Assembly (NCBI RefSeq): GCF_000720425.1 | Contig: NZ_JOAJ01000005.1 | Coordinates: forward strand, 248,001 to 312,000 | Direction: 5' to 3' | Origin: Nocardia rhamnosiphila NBRC 108938 | GTDB taxonomy: Bacteria; Actinomycetota; Actinomycetes; Mycobacteriales; Mycobacteriaceae | Length of the DNA stretch: 64,000 nucleotides | In this document: one piece after another, positions 26,957 through 34,748 of the stretch | Layout of the letters: every line of letters starts with the position of its first letter | How positions within the stretch are numbered: the stretch's first letter is position 1 | The notes under the pieces: generated by a model | Seen by the model: the letters and a program-made list of their open reading frames with translations, nothing else | Database searches by the model: none | What the model was told of the DNA's origin: nothing | Program-made: the position numbers and the translations under genes

Positions 26957-27342
26957 TCCGCTGCCGCGTATCCGGGCCGGGCCGCGAAATCCGGCTCCGG
27001 CGGCAACCGGAGTGGCGCGAACCCCGAAACACCGGACACCAGATGCGCGAGGGCTTTCGCGTCCGTGCCCGGGGAGCGGACATCCGGCGCCGTGGGTCGT
27101 AGCCGTGGAGTCCGTCGGCACGGCGGCGGTGCAGGTGCCGACCCTGGCGTCGGGTGCGATCGGAACAGTGTGGTGAACGCCGAGCGATACGACATGAACA
27201 TCCTCCGTCGATCTCCCATGTCCACGGCATTTCGGACCGCTCGGACGTGCTGCCAGCCGACATGATGTGAGGGCGCGTCGGCTTCGGTCTCCTCGCCGTA
27301 AAGGGATCCGAACTGTTCGCGGACCTGCGAGATCGGAGAACT
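26957..27342. other. Gene-poor stretch
   Basis: 386 bp without a supportable gene. On the minus strand GGAGG precedes an ATG near 27196 (start MSYRSAFTTLF), but the frame soon loses protein-like composition. It may be the 5' remnant of a decayed gene. Confidence 0.3.
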
Positions 27343-27999
27343 GTGCAGCAGCGTAGGACGGCAGCCGGGGTGCCCGGGCAGGCCGAGTTCACTCTGGAAT
27401 ACGTACCCGACCCGGTGTACGGGCCGGGTGTCGAGTGGCTCGTAGCGGGTCTGGAGGAGTCCATTCGGGAAGGTAGTCGTTTCCCCGTTGGCGAGACCGT
27501 CGGTATCGGCTGGTTGGACTGCTATGTGACCGACCGCGGAGACGGCACCCTAGGGTTGTGCGAACCCGATTGCGCGCAGGTGCCTCCCGCCTTCGTAGCG
27601 GGTACGGCGCTGGCCCTCGAGCAACTGTGGTTTCAGATCGAAGTCGCCAAAAGCGTCGGACTGGAACCGGAACTGGACTTCCCGAACCATCCACAGCGCG
27701 CAGTGACCTGCGACGCGTTCACTGCCACCGGCTCCGTTCTGATGCAGCGCTACCCTCACGGTGACACCGAATCGGGCTGGTTCATCGGTTGCCCCGGCGA
27801 CGCCCACCAGCACACCGGCGGCGTGCTGCGCTCGGCGGCCCTCTACGAGCTCGCGATAGCGAAACCCGCGATAGTCGGCTATCTCGCGCTGCCACCCGGC
27901 TGCTCGATCGTCCTCGCCGGCGGCGCTCCCGAAATCACGCGCGGCAATGATCGCCTGGTTCCACAGCCGGGTTCGCTTCTCGAGGCGATGTTCCCCTGA
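27343..27999 (+). CDS. Immunity-like protein (possible Imm33/DUF2185 domain)
   Basis: A 218-aa soluble protein from GTG 27343. The C-terminal half has SGWFIGCPGDAHQHTGGVLR and LYELAIAKPAIVGYLALPPG, a layout like the Imm33/DUF2185 domain of polymorphic-toxin immunity proteins; the N-terminal half contains EYVPDPVYGPGVEWLVAGLE and is not recognised. No toxin gene is adjacent. The assignment rests on motif resemblance only and should be treated as tentative. Confidence 0.4.
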   Translation: MQQRRTAAGVPGQAEFTLEYVPDPVYGPGVEWLVAGLEESIREGSRFPVGETVGIGWLDCYVTDRGDGTLGLCEPDCAQVPPAFVAGTALALEQLWFQIEVAKSVGLEPELDFPNHPQRAVTCDAFTATGSVLMQRYPHGDTESGWFIGCPGDAHQHTGGVLRSAALYELAIAKPAIVGYLALPPGCSIVLAGGAPEITRGNDRLVPQPGSLLEAMFP

Positions 28000-28024
28000 C
28001 ATCAATAACTCTGGTCGAGCCCGT

Positions 28025-28240
28025 TCAGGGAAATTCGATCCCGCATCTCGAACAGCAGCGAGTGCGCAGCCACTGTTCGCGGCGAAGCTCGTGCACGCAC
28101 TCGGCCGACACCGCGTGCGGTCCCGCCGAGTCCGAGACTCCGTCGAGCCCGCTCGCCGGATAAATGGGTCGGAACCACACGATCGTCAGAACGAGAAGTG
28201 CGACTATCAGCAGCGCCAGGACGAGATCGGCCCCGCTCAC
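28025..28240 (-). CDS. Small membrane protein with C-terminal CxxC
   Basis: A 71-aa protein starting at GTG 28240, which overlaps the stop of the upstream gene by four bases (GTGA). One membrane helix (LVLALLIVALLVLTIVWF) lies near the N terminus; the C terminus has CVHELRREQWLRTRCCSRC, a possible metal-binding tail. It is translationally coupled to the 28237-28533 gene. Function unknown. Confidence 0.5.
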   Translation of the reverse strand: MSGADLVLALLIVALLVLTIVWFRPIYPASGLDGVSDSAGPHAVSAECVHELRREQWLRTRCCSRCGIEFP

Positions 28241-28533
28241 AGTTCGATCACCGACCACCGGTATCCACGAGGATAGTGGCACATCGGGGTGACCAGCGCG
28301 GCCAGGTCGGTGACGATATGACGGACGGAATCGGCGTGCTCGAACGTCGGTACGACGACCGCGCTCACATTGTGCTCGGTGATTGCCGAAGCGACGATCA
28401 GCCCGGAAGCCAGCGGCGCGGTATCCAGCCGCACCGTCCACACCACCCGATACCCGTGCCGCTCGGCGAGCCGATGCAGATCGACTCCACCGCCGTAGAT
28501 GTCTCGCCGGACCAATCCCAGCGCCCTGTCCAC
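28237..28533 (-). CDS. Hypothetical protein, divergent partner of the XRE-TPR gene
   Basis: A 98-aa protein from GTG 28533 with GGAAGGG upstream. It has a DIYGGGVDLHRLAERHGYRVV start and an alternating beta-alpha pattern through SAVVVPTFEHADSVRHIVTD, suggesting a compact alpha/beta domain, perhaps resolvase-like, without a recognisable active site. It is divergent from the first XRE-TPR regulator, with a strong inverted repeat in between, and forms a two-gene unit with the small membrane protein. Confidence 0.5.
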   Translation of the reverse strand: MDRALGLVRRDIYGGGVDLHRLAERHGYRVVWTVRLDTAPLASGLIVASAITEHNVSAVVVPTFEHADSVRHIVTDLAALVTPMCHYPRGYRWSVIEL

Positions 28534-28564
28534 ACGCACCCCTTCCCGTCCCTTGGTGTGCACT

Positions 28565-28593
28565 CGCCGTCGGGGTGGTTTCACCCGACGGCG
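28565..28593. promoter_or_regulatory. Inverted repeat between divergent genes
   Basis: CGCCGTCGGGGTG, a GTTT loop and CACCCGACGGCG pair over 12 positions with one bulged G. It lies between the 28237-28533 gene and the XRE-TPR gene at 28686 and is a candidate operator for the latter, or a hairpin. Confidence 0.45.
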
Positions 28594-28650
28594 AGGCGTG
28601 CCAGCAACTTTCGTGCGCGGCGGGACCGCAGAAGGACAGGCAGGGGACAG

Positions 28651-28685
28651 GAGACAGCTCGGAGAAATCGATCTACCCTCGCTGC
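28651..28685 (+). promoter_or_regulatory. Promoter of first XRE-TPR gene, apparently leaderless
   Basis: GAGACA at 28651, 17-bp spacer, TACCCT at 28674-28679 and ATG six bases later. The second XRE-TPR gene has the same geometry, CGGACA at 29948, 17 bp, TACTCT at 29971-29976 and ATG six bases later. Neither has a ribosome binding site, so both mRNAs probably start at the ATG. Confidence 0.55.
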
Positions 28686-29915
28686 ATGGAGGGCCATATC
28701 GGGAAGAGCGTTGCCGCCGAGCGCAAGCTCGCCGGATTGAGCCAGGTGGGTTTGGCGAACCGGGCCGGATATTCGCTGTCGATGGTGAAGGCGGTCGAAC
28801 AGGGCAGGGAGGCGGCGTCGGCCGGCTTCGTGGCGGCGGTCGCGAAGGCGATGGGTATCGATCCGGACCGGTTGCAGGGCACTCCGTACCTCGGGACTCT
28901 GGCCGAAGACGGCCCGCTGACCGGCCTCGAAGAGCTACGCTCGTTGTTCGCCGAGGGCAGCCATATACGCCCTGCGCAACCGCCGAATCGGCAGGCACTG
29001 GCCGCCGGGCTCGCCGAGGTCGAGAAAGCCATGCGCACCGACCGCACACGTCACGCGCTGTCCCTCTTACCTTCACTGATCAGGCAGCTGCACGGCGCTA
29101 TCGAACTCTCGGGCGGGGAACTGGACAGAGCAGAGGTGTACTCCCTGCTCTGCTCGGCTTACGTCGCGGCGGAAGGCGCCTGTGTCCGCCTGGGCTATGC
29201 CACCCTGACCGCCCTCGTCCTCGACCGACTCGACCAGGCAGCCCAGCGGACCGATAACCCGGCATTCACCGTGCGCGCCTTGATGAAACGATCACGGCTG
29301 CTGATGTCGTACGACTCGACCGATGCCGCGTTAGGACTCGTCGGGCGTGGGCTCGACCTCGTGCCGGGCGATACGGAATCCGAACGAGTGCTGCGTGGCT
29401 ACAGTCATCTGCGTGGTGCGATAGTGGCGGCGCGCGGCCGTCGGCCGGCCCTCGCGCGTGCGCACATCGAACAGGCGAGGGTCATAGCCGCACCGATGCG
29501 CCATGAGAGCCACCTGTACACAACAGACTTCGGACCGGGAAACGTGGCCGTGCACGCGTGTGCGATCGAACTCGAGGCAGGCGATCCGGGTAAGGCAGCT
29601 CACGACGGCGCCGCTCTCCGTCTGCCTCCGGATATGGCCGCGCCCCGAGCGGGGCACCACTGGCAGGACAATGCCCGGGCATGGTTGATGGCAGGGAAAC
29701 CGGACAGGGCGCTGGCCGCCCTGAACAAGGCCCGGGCAACCGCCCCGCAGCAGACGCGACTGCACCCGGCGGTGCGTGAGACGGTCCACGGGATCGCGGC
29801 TGTCCAGCGTCGCCAGAGCGAGAGCCTTGTGGGATTCGGCGTTGTTCGGCGGATTGCACTCATCGCCGAGCCATTCTCAGAACCCGTGCCTTTCACTGCT
29901 GAAGGGACAGAGTAA
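28686..29915 (+). CDS. XRE-family regulator with TPR-like C terminus, copy 1
   Basis: A 409-aa protein from ATG 28686. Residues ~6-65 are an XRE HTH (SVAAERKLAGLSQVGLANRA, YSLSMVKAVEQGREAASAGF), the rest is helical with TPR-like pairs, as in the large actinobacterial family of XRE-TPR cytoplasmic regulators. Its last 3' part shares a 99-bp identical block with the paralogue 1.2 kb downstream, ending at LVGF; after that the two C termini differ completely. The family normally ends soon after this point, so the 25-residue tail GVVRRIALIAEPF and beyond is probably acquired. Confidence 0.8.
   Translation: MEGHIGKSVAAERKLAGLSQVGLANRAGYSLSMVKAVEQGREAASAGFVAAVAKAMGIDPDRLQGTPYLGTLAEDGPLTGLEELRSLFAEGSHIRPAQPPNRQALAAGLAEVEKAMRTDRTRHALSLLPSLIRQLHGAIELSGGELDRAEVYSLLCSAYVAAEGACVRLGYATLTALVLDRLDQAAQRTDNPAFTVRALMKRSRLLMSYDSTDAALGLVGRGLDLVPGDTESERVLRGYSHLRGAIVAARGRRPALARAHIEQARVIAAPMRHESHLYTTDFGPGNVAVHACAIELEAGDPGKAAHDGAALRLPPDMAAPRAGHHWQDNARAWLMAGKPDRALAALNKARATAPQQTRLHPAVRETVHGIAAVQRRQSESLVGFGVVRRIALIAEPFSEPVPFTAEGTE
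29740..29838 (+). repeat. 99-bp direct repeat, first copy
   Basis: Identical, base for base, to 31019-31117. It encodes the C-terminal APQQTRLHPAVRETVHGIAA region of both XRE-TPR proteins. The rest of the two genes is clearly diverged, so perfect identity here indicates recent recombination or gene conversion. Confidence 0.9.
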
Positions 29916-29982
29916 GGACAGGACTTCCGGGCCTGCACTGAGTTCGACGGACAGCGAGGTGATCCGTCTCTACTCTCGAAAT

Positions 29983-31296
29983 ATGAGCGAGAACGTGGGC
30001 CGGCGGATCGCGGCGGAACGCAAGATCGCGGGGTTCGGCCAGCAGACGCTCGCCACCCGGTCGGCATACAGCCTCAGCATGATCAAAGCGGTGGAGCAGG
30101 GACGGGAACCGGCGTCCGCCGGGTTCATCTCCGCGATCGCCCGTGCTTTGCGAGTAACACCGGAACACCTGACCGGCGCACCCTACGACGACGGCAAACC
30201 GTTGTCGGATGCGGTGAACGATCTGTCGGTGCTGCTCGCCGAAGGACGGTACGCGCGTGGGGTCGAGCCGGGCCCGGTCGCGCAACTCGAAGCGGACCTC
30301 ACTGCGGCCCAGCAGCTCTATCGCAGCGACCGAACCCGTCAGGCGATCGAAGTGCTACCCGGGATCATCCGCCGGGCACACGGTGCTGTCGGAGATCTCA
30401 CCGGTGACGCGCAAGCCCATGCGTACACGCTTCTCGCTTCGGCATATGTGCTGGCAGAGTGGTGTGTCCGGCGCACAGGTCATCTTCTGCTCGCACTACC
30501 CGCACTCGATCTGGCCGATACGTACGCACCGTTGGCGGGCGATGCCCACTGGGGCGCGTTCTCTGTGTTGGCCCGTGCCCGGGTCCTCACGCACTACGCG
30601 GAATCTGTGGTTGCGGGCCAGCTCATCGACACCGCGATCGCAGCGGCCGACGAAACCGCGGCAGGTCTCGTGATCTCGGGTTATTCCCATCTGGCCGCAG
30701 CCGTGAACGAAGGGCGGAAACTGAACTACGCGAACGCAATGGACCATGTCGACGCGGCAGCCGATATCGCACGACGAACCGGTGAAACAGACTCGTATAT
30801 GACCGCTTTCGGTCCGCTCAACGTTCGGATCCACCGGCACGCGATCGAACTGGAAGCCGGCGACCCACATCGTGCCGCACAGGAAGGCGCGCAGCTCACC
30901 GCCGCGCCCGGAGCTCCGCCGACCCGTCTGGGTCATCACTGGCAGGACAATGCCCGGGCCTGGTTGATGTCAGGAAAGCCGGACAAAGCACTGGTCGCGC
31001 TCAACCGGGCCCGCGCCGCCGCCCCGCAGCAGACGCGACTGCACCCGGCGGTGCGTGAGACGGTCCACGGGATCGCGGCTGTCCAGCGTCGCCAGAGCGA
31101 GAGCCTTGTGGGATTCGAGGGACAGCGTCTCCGTCCTCTACCCTCGGTTCTTATGCTCGAGTGCCTTAGCGGTGCGGGAATCAGCGGGCAGGAACGTTTC
31201 CAGCCGCAGTTCGGAAATCGTGACGTGCACGGCAGTGGCGAAAGTGGTGATCGCGGTGATCAGGCTCAGCTCGCCGAGGCCGGATCGGAGCCGTAG
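29983..31296 (+). CDS. XRE-family regulator with TPR-like C terminus, copy 2 (extended 3' end)
   Basis: A 437-aa paralogue of the preceding gene from ATG 29983. The XRE HTH (RRIAAERKIAGFGQQTLATR, YSLSMIKAVEQGREPASAGF) and helical repeats match. After the shared block ends at 31117 the frame reads EGQRLRPLPSVLMLE and 45 more residues that are antisense to the end of the MmyB-type gene (31138-31296 overlap). The native stop is therefore missing, and the tail is probably not a functional domain. It lies 67 bp after copy 1 with its own promoter. Confidence 0.7.
   Translation: MSENVGRRIAAERKIAGFGQQTLATRSAYSLSMIKAVEQGREPASAGFISAIARALRVTPEHLTGAPYDDGKPLSDAVNDLSVLLAEGRYARGVEPGPVAQLEADLTAAQQLYRSDRTRQAIEVLPGIIRRAHGAVGDLTGDAQAHAYTLLASAYVLAEWCVRRTGHLLLALPALDLADTYAPLAGDAHWGAFSVLARARVLTHYAESVVAGQLIDTAIAAADETAAGLVISGYSHLAAAVNEGRKLNYANAMDHVDAAADIARRTGETDSYMTAFGPLNVRIHRHAIELEAGDPHRAAQEGAQLTAAPGAPPTRLGHHWQDNARAWLMSGKPDKALVALNRARAAAPQQTRLHPAVRETVHGIAAVQRRQSESLVGFEGQRLRPLPSVLMLECLSGAGISGQERFQPQFGNRDVHGSGESGDRGDQAQLAEAGSEP
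31019..31117 (+). repeat. 99-bp direct repeat, second copy
   Basis: Second copy of 29740-29838. Right after it, GGGACAG and TCTACCCTCG (31119-31146) resemble the promoter elements of the two XRE-TPR genes, suggesting a deleted third tandem copy. Confidence 0.85.
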
Positions 31297-31911
31297 CGGG
31301 ACGGCGAAACCGAAATGATCCGTACCGACCGGGGGCGGGTGCGGTAGATAACCCTCCAGTTCGGCCAGCATCGCCATGTGCCGCTCGTGCGGGGCGCGGG
31401 CGTTGTCCTGCCTCGGTCGTTCGAGCACGTGTTGTGCCCAGTCGTCGAAGTTCAGGATCCGCGGCGCCATACCGCGCGGATGTAATGCCAGGCGTAGCAC
31501 GTTCACCGGTGGTTCCAGCAGTTCCGGCGCGACGCCCTCGGTCAGTATGTCGAGCCCGTCATTGGCCGCCACCAGTTCGCCGAACCGGTTCACCACGATC
31601 GCCGGATAAGGACTGTGCCCGTCGAGCAGCCGCCGCAGGCTTTCCATCACCGGTTGCAGCGCCGGATCGTCCAGGTCGGTTTCGGGGTAGCTCGGTGCGT
31701 AGCCGGCCGACAGCAGCAGTGCGTTCCTTTCCCGCAGCGGCAGTTGCAGGGATTCCGCGACCCGCACCACCATGCCCCGCCCCGGCATGGACCGGCCGCT
31801 TTCCATGAAACTCACGTGCCGCTGCGTGGTGCCGGCCCGCAGCGCCAGTTCGAGTTGTGACAGCCGCCGCCGCTTCCGCCAGTCCTTCAGTGCCGTGCCG
31901 AAACCGCTCAT
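31138..31911 (-). CDS. MmyB-type XRE regulator
   Basis: A 257-aa regulator from ATG 31911. N-terminal XRE HTH (WRKRRRLSQLELALRAGTTQ, RHVSFMESGRSMPG) is followed by the MmyB-like ligand domain (YPAIVVNRFGELVAANDGLD, PPVNVLRLALHPRGMAPRI). These proteins usually repress a divergent oxidoreductase gene; here an LLM-class oxidoreductase starts 56 bp away on the other strand. The 3' end is overlapped by the extended XRE-TPR copy 2. Confidence 0.85.
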   Translation of the reverse strand: MSGFGTALKDWRKRRRLSQLELALRAGTTQRHVSFMESGRSMPGRGMVVRVAESLQLPLRERNALLLSAGYAPSYPETDLDDPALQPVMESLRRLLDGHSPYPAIVVNRFGELVAANDGLDILTEGVAPELLEPPVNVLRLALHPRGMAPRILNFDDWAQHVLERPRQDNARAPHERHMAMLAELEGYLPHPPPVGTDHFGFAVPLRLRSGLGELSLITAITTFATAVHVTISELRLETFLPADSRTAKALEHKNRG

Positions 31912-31966
31912 GCGGGAAGCGAAGCATATTCCCTCCACGGAATTGAGTGCATACCCTCGTTCGACG

Positions 31967-32923
31967 ATGGTTGACCACATGAAATACGGACTTCTCCTTC
32001 CAGCGGGTCAGGCCCAGCTCGACGCGGGCGGCTCGGCGCAGACCCTGGTCGATATCGCTGTGGAAGCCGAGCGGCTCGGATTCGACTCCGTCTGGGCCGG
32101 CGACTCTCTCGTCCGCGCCAGGATCGAACCGCTCACCTTGCTGGCCGCCGTCGCGCGGGCGACCGAACGCGTCACGCTCGGTACGGCGGTGCTGATGCCC
32201 GCCTACCGGCATCCGGTGCACGCCGCGGTGACACTCAGTTCGCTCGATCTGCTGTCGGAAGGTCGACTCGTGGTCGGCGTCGGGGCCGGTTTCCCCGGCT
32301 TCAGCGAAAAGGAACTGGAGCTGGTCGGGGTGGATTTCCGTACGCGCTTCTCCCGGCTCGACGATACGGTCGCGCTGTGGCGTGAGCTGTGGACCGGCAA
32401 CCCGCAGGCGTTCCACGGCAAGGTCCTGCACTACGACTGGTTACCCGAGGTGCCCGCGCCCGCACGTCCGGGAGGCCCGCCGATCTGGCTCGGTGGGATC
32501 ACCCCGGCCGCGCTGCGTCGCACCGCGCGACTGTACGACGGTTGGCTGCCGTACCCGCCCGACCCGGCGGATTACGCGAGCGCGCTGGGCACGATCCGTG
32601 ACACCGCGACGCGGCCGGTCACCCCGGCCCTGTTCGCGACCGTATTCGCGGACGACGACGCGCAGCGTGGTGCGAAGGCCCTGGACGAGTACTGTCAGGC
32701 CACCTATCGCATGCCGCTGGAGTCCGTCGCGCAGATTCAGGTAATGATGACCGGTCCGGATGTTCCCGCTCAGCTCGGACGGTTCGTCGAGGCCGGCGCG
32801 CGGCATATTTTGTTACGGATCGGTGCGGTCGATCCCGCTACCTTCACCGAGCAGTTGGCCAGGGTCGCGGAGATTCTTCCGGCGCTCCCTCCAGGGCCGG
32901 CCCTCGGGGCGGCTGCGGATTGA
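31967..32923 (+). CDS. LLM-class (luciferase-like, probably F420-dependent) oxidoreductase
   Basis: A luciferase-like TIM-barrel oxidoreductase. ATG 31967 (318 aa) lies nine bases after a TACCCT -10-like element; ATG 31979 is an alternative without a better site. Motifs include YGLLLPAG at the start, LGFDSVWAGDSL, LTLLAAVARATERVTLGTAV, VVGVGAGFPGFSEKEL and PPIWLGGITPAALRR. Members use F420 or FMN. The divergent MmyB-type regulator is its likely controller. Confidence 0.82.
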   Translation: MVDHMKYGLLLPAGQAQLDAGGSAQTLVDIAVEAERLGFDSVWAGDSLVRARIEPLTLLAAVARATERVTLGTAVLMPAYRHPVHAAVTLSSLDLLSEGRLVVGVGAGFPGFSEKELELVGVDFRTRFSRLDDTVALWRELWTGNPQAFHGKVLHYDWLPEVPAPARPGGPPIWLGGITPAALRRTARLYDGWLPYPPDPADYASALGTIRDTATRPVTPALFATVFADDDAQRGAKALDEYCQATYRMPLESVAQIQVMMTGPDVPAQLGRFVEAGARHILLRIGAVDPATFTEQLARVAEILPALPPGPALGAAAD

Positions 32924-33233
32924 ACAACGGCCACAGCGGGCCGTTCTGTGTCGCCACTGCGTTCGCCCGTCCGTGGCGTCGAGTAACTGCTACAGACGGG
33001 CGTGTGCGGTGGTGTAGTCGATCGCGGTCCTCCGGTATACGAGCAACATTCGGTAGGCAATCCGGGGTGAATTCCCGAGCCTGTGCTACGAAGGCTGAAC
33101 TCGTGGCCGCGGTCGACAAATGGATACGTTGGTACCACCCCCGCCAAGGGCGTTTCGACCGTGGGTGCGTCGGTAATCGCCGTCGCGGGGATGATCGTAG
33201 TCGGTTCGGGCGCTCGGCGACCGAACTGCGGCG
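32924..33233. other. Gene-poor stretch with possible transposase scrap
   Basis: 310 bp without an intact gene. The only protein-like segment is at 33067-33150, listed separately. Start of a decayed region that extends to the tRNA at 35858. Confidence 0.5.
33067..33150 (+). pseudogene. Possible IS3/IS481-type transposase fragment
   Basis: 28 codons reading NSRACATKAELVAAVDKWIR and WYHPRQG resemble the C-terminal 'TRAE...AAI..WI..YN.RR' region of DDE transposases. Both sides are not protein-like. The match is short and could be chance. Confidence 0.3.
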
Positions 33234-33641
33234 TCAGAAGCGATCGTCTCCAGAGAGGCGTTCGTGGTCGATCTCGTCGTCGCGTTCGCGGTCGCGCTCA
33301 TGATCGGTCTTGGCATTCACGTTCCACGAGACCGGGTGTGCGCCGGGGCCGCAGTCCTGGCTGAACTGGATTGTCGATTCGGGGCGAATCCGTACCTCCT
33401 GGACCAGCGGGCGGAGGCCGCTGCACATTACGAATGCTCCGGCGGTTGCCGGGCCCACATCGGTATTCGTGCATTCGAAATCGACACGGCTGTCGACCGG
33501 AACCGCTGAACAGAACGCTTCACGGGGCCGCGCTTGAGCAGAGCCCGCACCGACGGTCGTCGATACCGCCACGGCCGCGAGACCGGACATCACCGCGCCC
33601 ACGATCGATATTCGCCAGGCACTTCTCTTGGCTAGGGACAT
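33234..33641 (-). CDS. Secreted small protein with charged C-terminal tail
   Basis: A 135-aa protein from ATG 33641 with a clear signal peptide (KRSAWRISIV, hydrophobic AVMSGLAAVAVSTTVGAGS, cleavage near AQA-RP). The mature part has four cysteines (FCSAV, ECTNT, MCSGL, DCGPG) compatible with two disulfides, and ends in a His/Asp/Glu/Arg-rich run (TDHERDRERDDEIDHERL). No family recognised. It lies within the decayed accessory region. Confidence 0.6.
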   Translation of the reverse strand: MSLAKRSAWRISIVGAVMSGLAAVAVSTTVGAGSAQARPREAFCSAVPVDSRVDFECTNTDVGPATAGAFVMCSGLRPLVQEVRIRPESTIQFSQDCGPGAHPVSWNVNAKTDHERDRERDDEIDHERLSGDDRF

Positions 33642-33737
33642 CGAGTTTCTCACCTTCACTGCACTACAGAACAATTCCCGAAATCATATGCATTCCGGAG
33701 CCGGATTCCCAAAGGAAGGAGTTCCCACGGTAGCCAT

Positions 33738-34110
33738 TTAGCCGACGGCCTTCGGTGACCCTGCGCGCGCGTAGTGATGGGCGAGCGCAGCGATATCGTC
33801 CGAGCCCTCCAGTGCCGCGGCGATCCGAGCATGCATCCTCGTCGTCCGTATCCGACTGACATCGGTCACCAGCGTGTCCCGGACCAGCGTGTGCACGAAC
33901 CGGACCCGCCCCGGCCCCGGCTCGTCGAGCAATCCGGGCAGTTCCAGCCGCAGCGGCGCGGCCCGGGCGAGTGATCCGAGGGTGTCGGTGAGCCGCTCGC
34001 TCTCGTCCCCGCGATACACCGCGACGATCAGGATCGGGCCCGCACACCCACGCCACCGCCGAGCAGGTCCAAGGTTGTGTCGTCCGCGCAGTGGACCGGG
34101 ATCTGACCCG
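33738..34110 (-). pseudogene. Relic of an AAA-ATPase (LuxR/SARP-type) transcriptional regulator
   Basis: PILIVAVYRGDESERLTDTL, RLELPGLLDEPG and RVRFVHTLVRDTLVTDVSRI match the post-P-loop region of large AAA-type LuxR/BTAD regulators. Directly upstream another frame reads VHCADDTTLDLL, the degenerate Walker B region, so a frameshift near 34036 separates the two. The P-loop and all DNA-binding domains are missing and the 3' end is cut. Confidence 0.6.
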
Positions 34111-34226
34111 TCGATGAGGAAGGGGCCGCGGTCGATGATCGTCGAGTCGCCCCTGGATTCGGTGAATTTATCCATGCTGCGTGCGCTTATAGTAATGGTG
34201 TGAGATCCCGCGACGGAAGAAACCCA

Positions 34227-34481
34227 ATGGGGCGAACAATGCCCACGACTGCCGCGCTGGTGCGCCGCACCCTGGTTGTAGCGCTGATTGCCGCGGCGGT
34301 CGGGGCGCCGAACGCGGTGACGGCGACTGCCGAGGCGTCGCCGACTGGGGATGACGGTTTTTGCATCGATGAGAATACGCGTGTGCGCGACGGGTTGCGC
34401 GTCAGTGACGCCACTTGCATTCATGACCACAGCCGCTTCCACAATCACGAGCGCTTCCATATTCCGCCGACTCGTTCTTGA
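34227..34481 (+). CDS. Small secreted His-rich protein
   Basis: 84 aa from ATG 34227, preceded by GGAAGAAACCCA. A signal peptide (RRTLVVALIAAAVGAPNAVT, cleavage near AEA-SP) precedes a ~45-residue mature chain with two cysteines (FCIDEN, TCIHDH) and an HDHSRFHNHERFH run that could bind metal. It lies in the decayed region but the frame is clean. Function unknown; it shows the same overall design as the protein at 33234-33641. Confidence 0.5.
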   Translation: MGRTMPTTAALVRRTLVVALIAAAVGAPNAVTATAEASPTGDDGFCIDENTRVRDGLRVSDATCIHDHSRFHNHERFHIPPTRS

Positions 34482-34539
34482 ACCCGGCTACCTCCCGAAG
34501 TTGGGGCTTCATGGCCACACACGTGTGCGCGGAGCAAGG

Positions 34540-34740
34540 TCAGGTGCCCGTGCGTCGCAGCATGCACCACGTTGTCGGGCCACTGTCCGGAATGGCCACC
34601 TCGGCAGTCATCTCGGAGCCGAGCCGCCGGTAGAACCGTAGGTTGAGCTCATCCGAGTTTTCTAGAAACGCAGGGACACCGGCCTGCTCGGCGGCTTGCA
34701 TGCCGGGCAATACGATGGCTTTACCAAAATCCTCGCGGTA
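34540..34740 (-). pseudogene. GNAT acetyltransferase, 3' fragment only
   Basis: PGMQAAEQAGVPAFLENSDE, LNLRFYRRLGSEMTAEVAIP and TTWCMLRR are the last ~65 residues of a GNAT N-acetyltransferase. The acetyl-CoA-binding RxxGxG loop and everything before are missing; homology ends about 10 bp from where integrase homology begins on the other strand. Confidence 0.65.
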
Positions 34741-34748
34741 AGCATTGG

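Noticed and set aside
26764..27225. Minus-strand frame beginning MSYRSAFTTLF with GGAGG upstream
   Set aside because: Only the first ~10 residues look protein-like, then it becomes Pro/Arg-rich and runs antisense to the imine-reductase-like gene.
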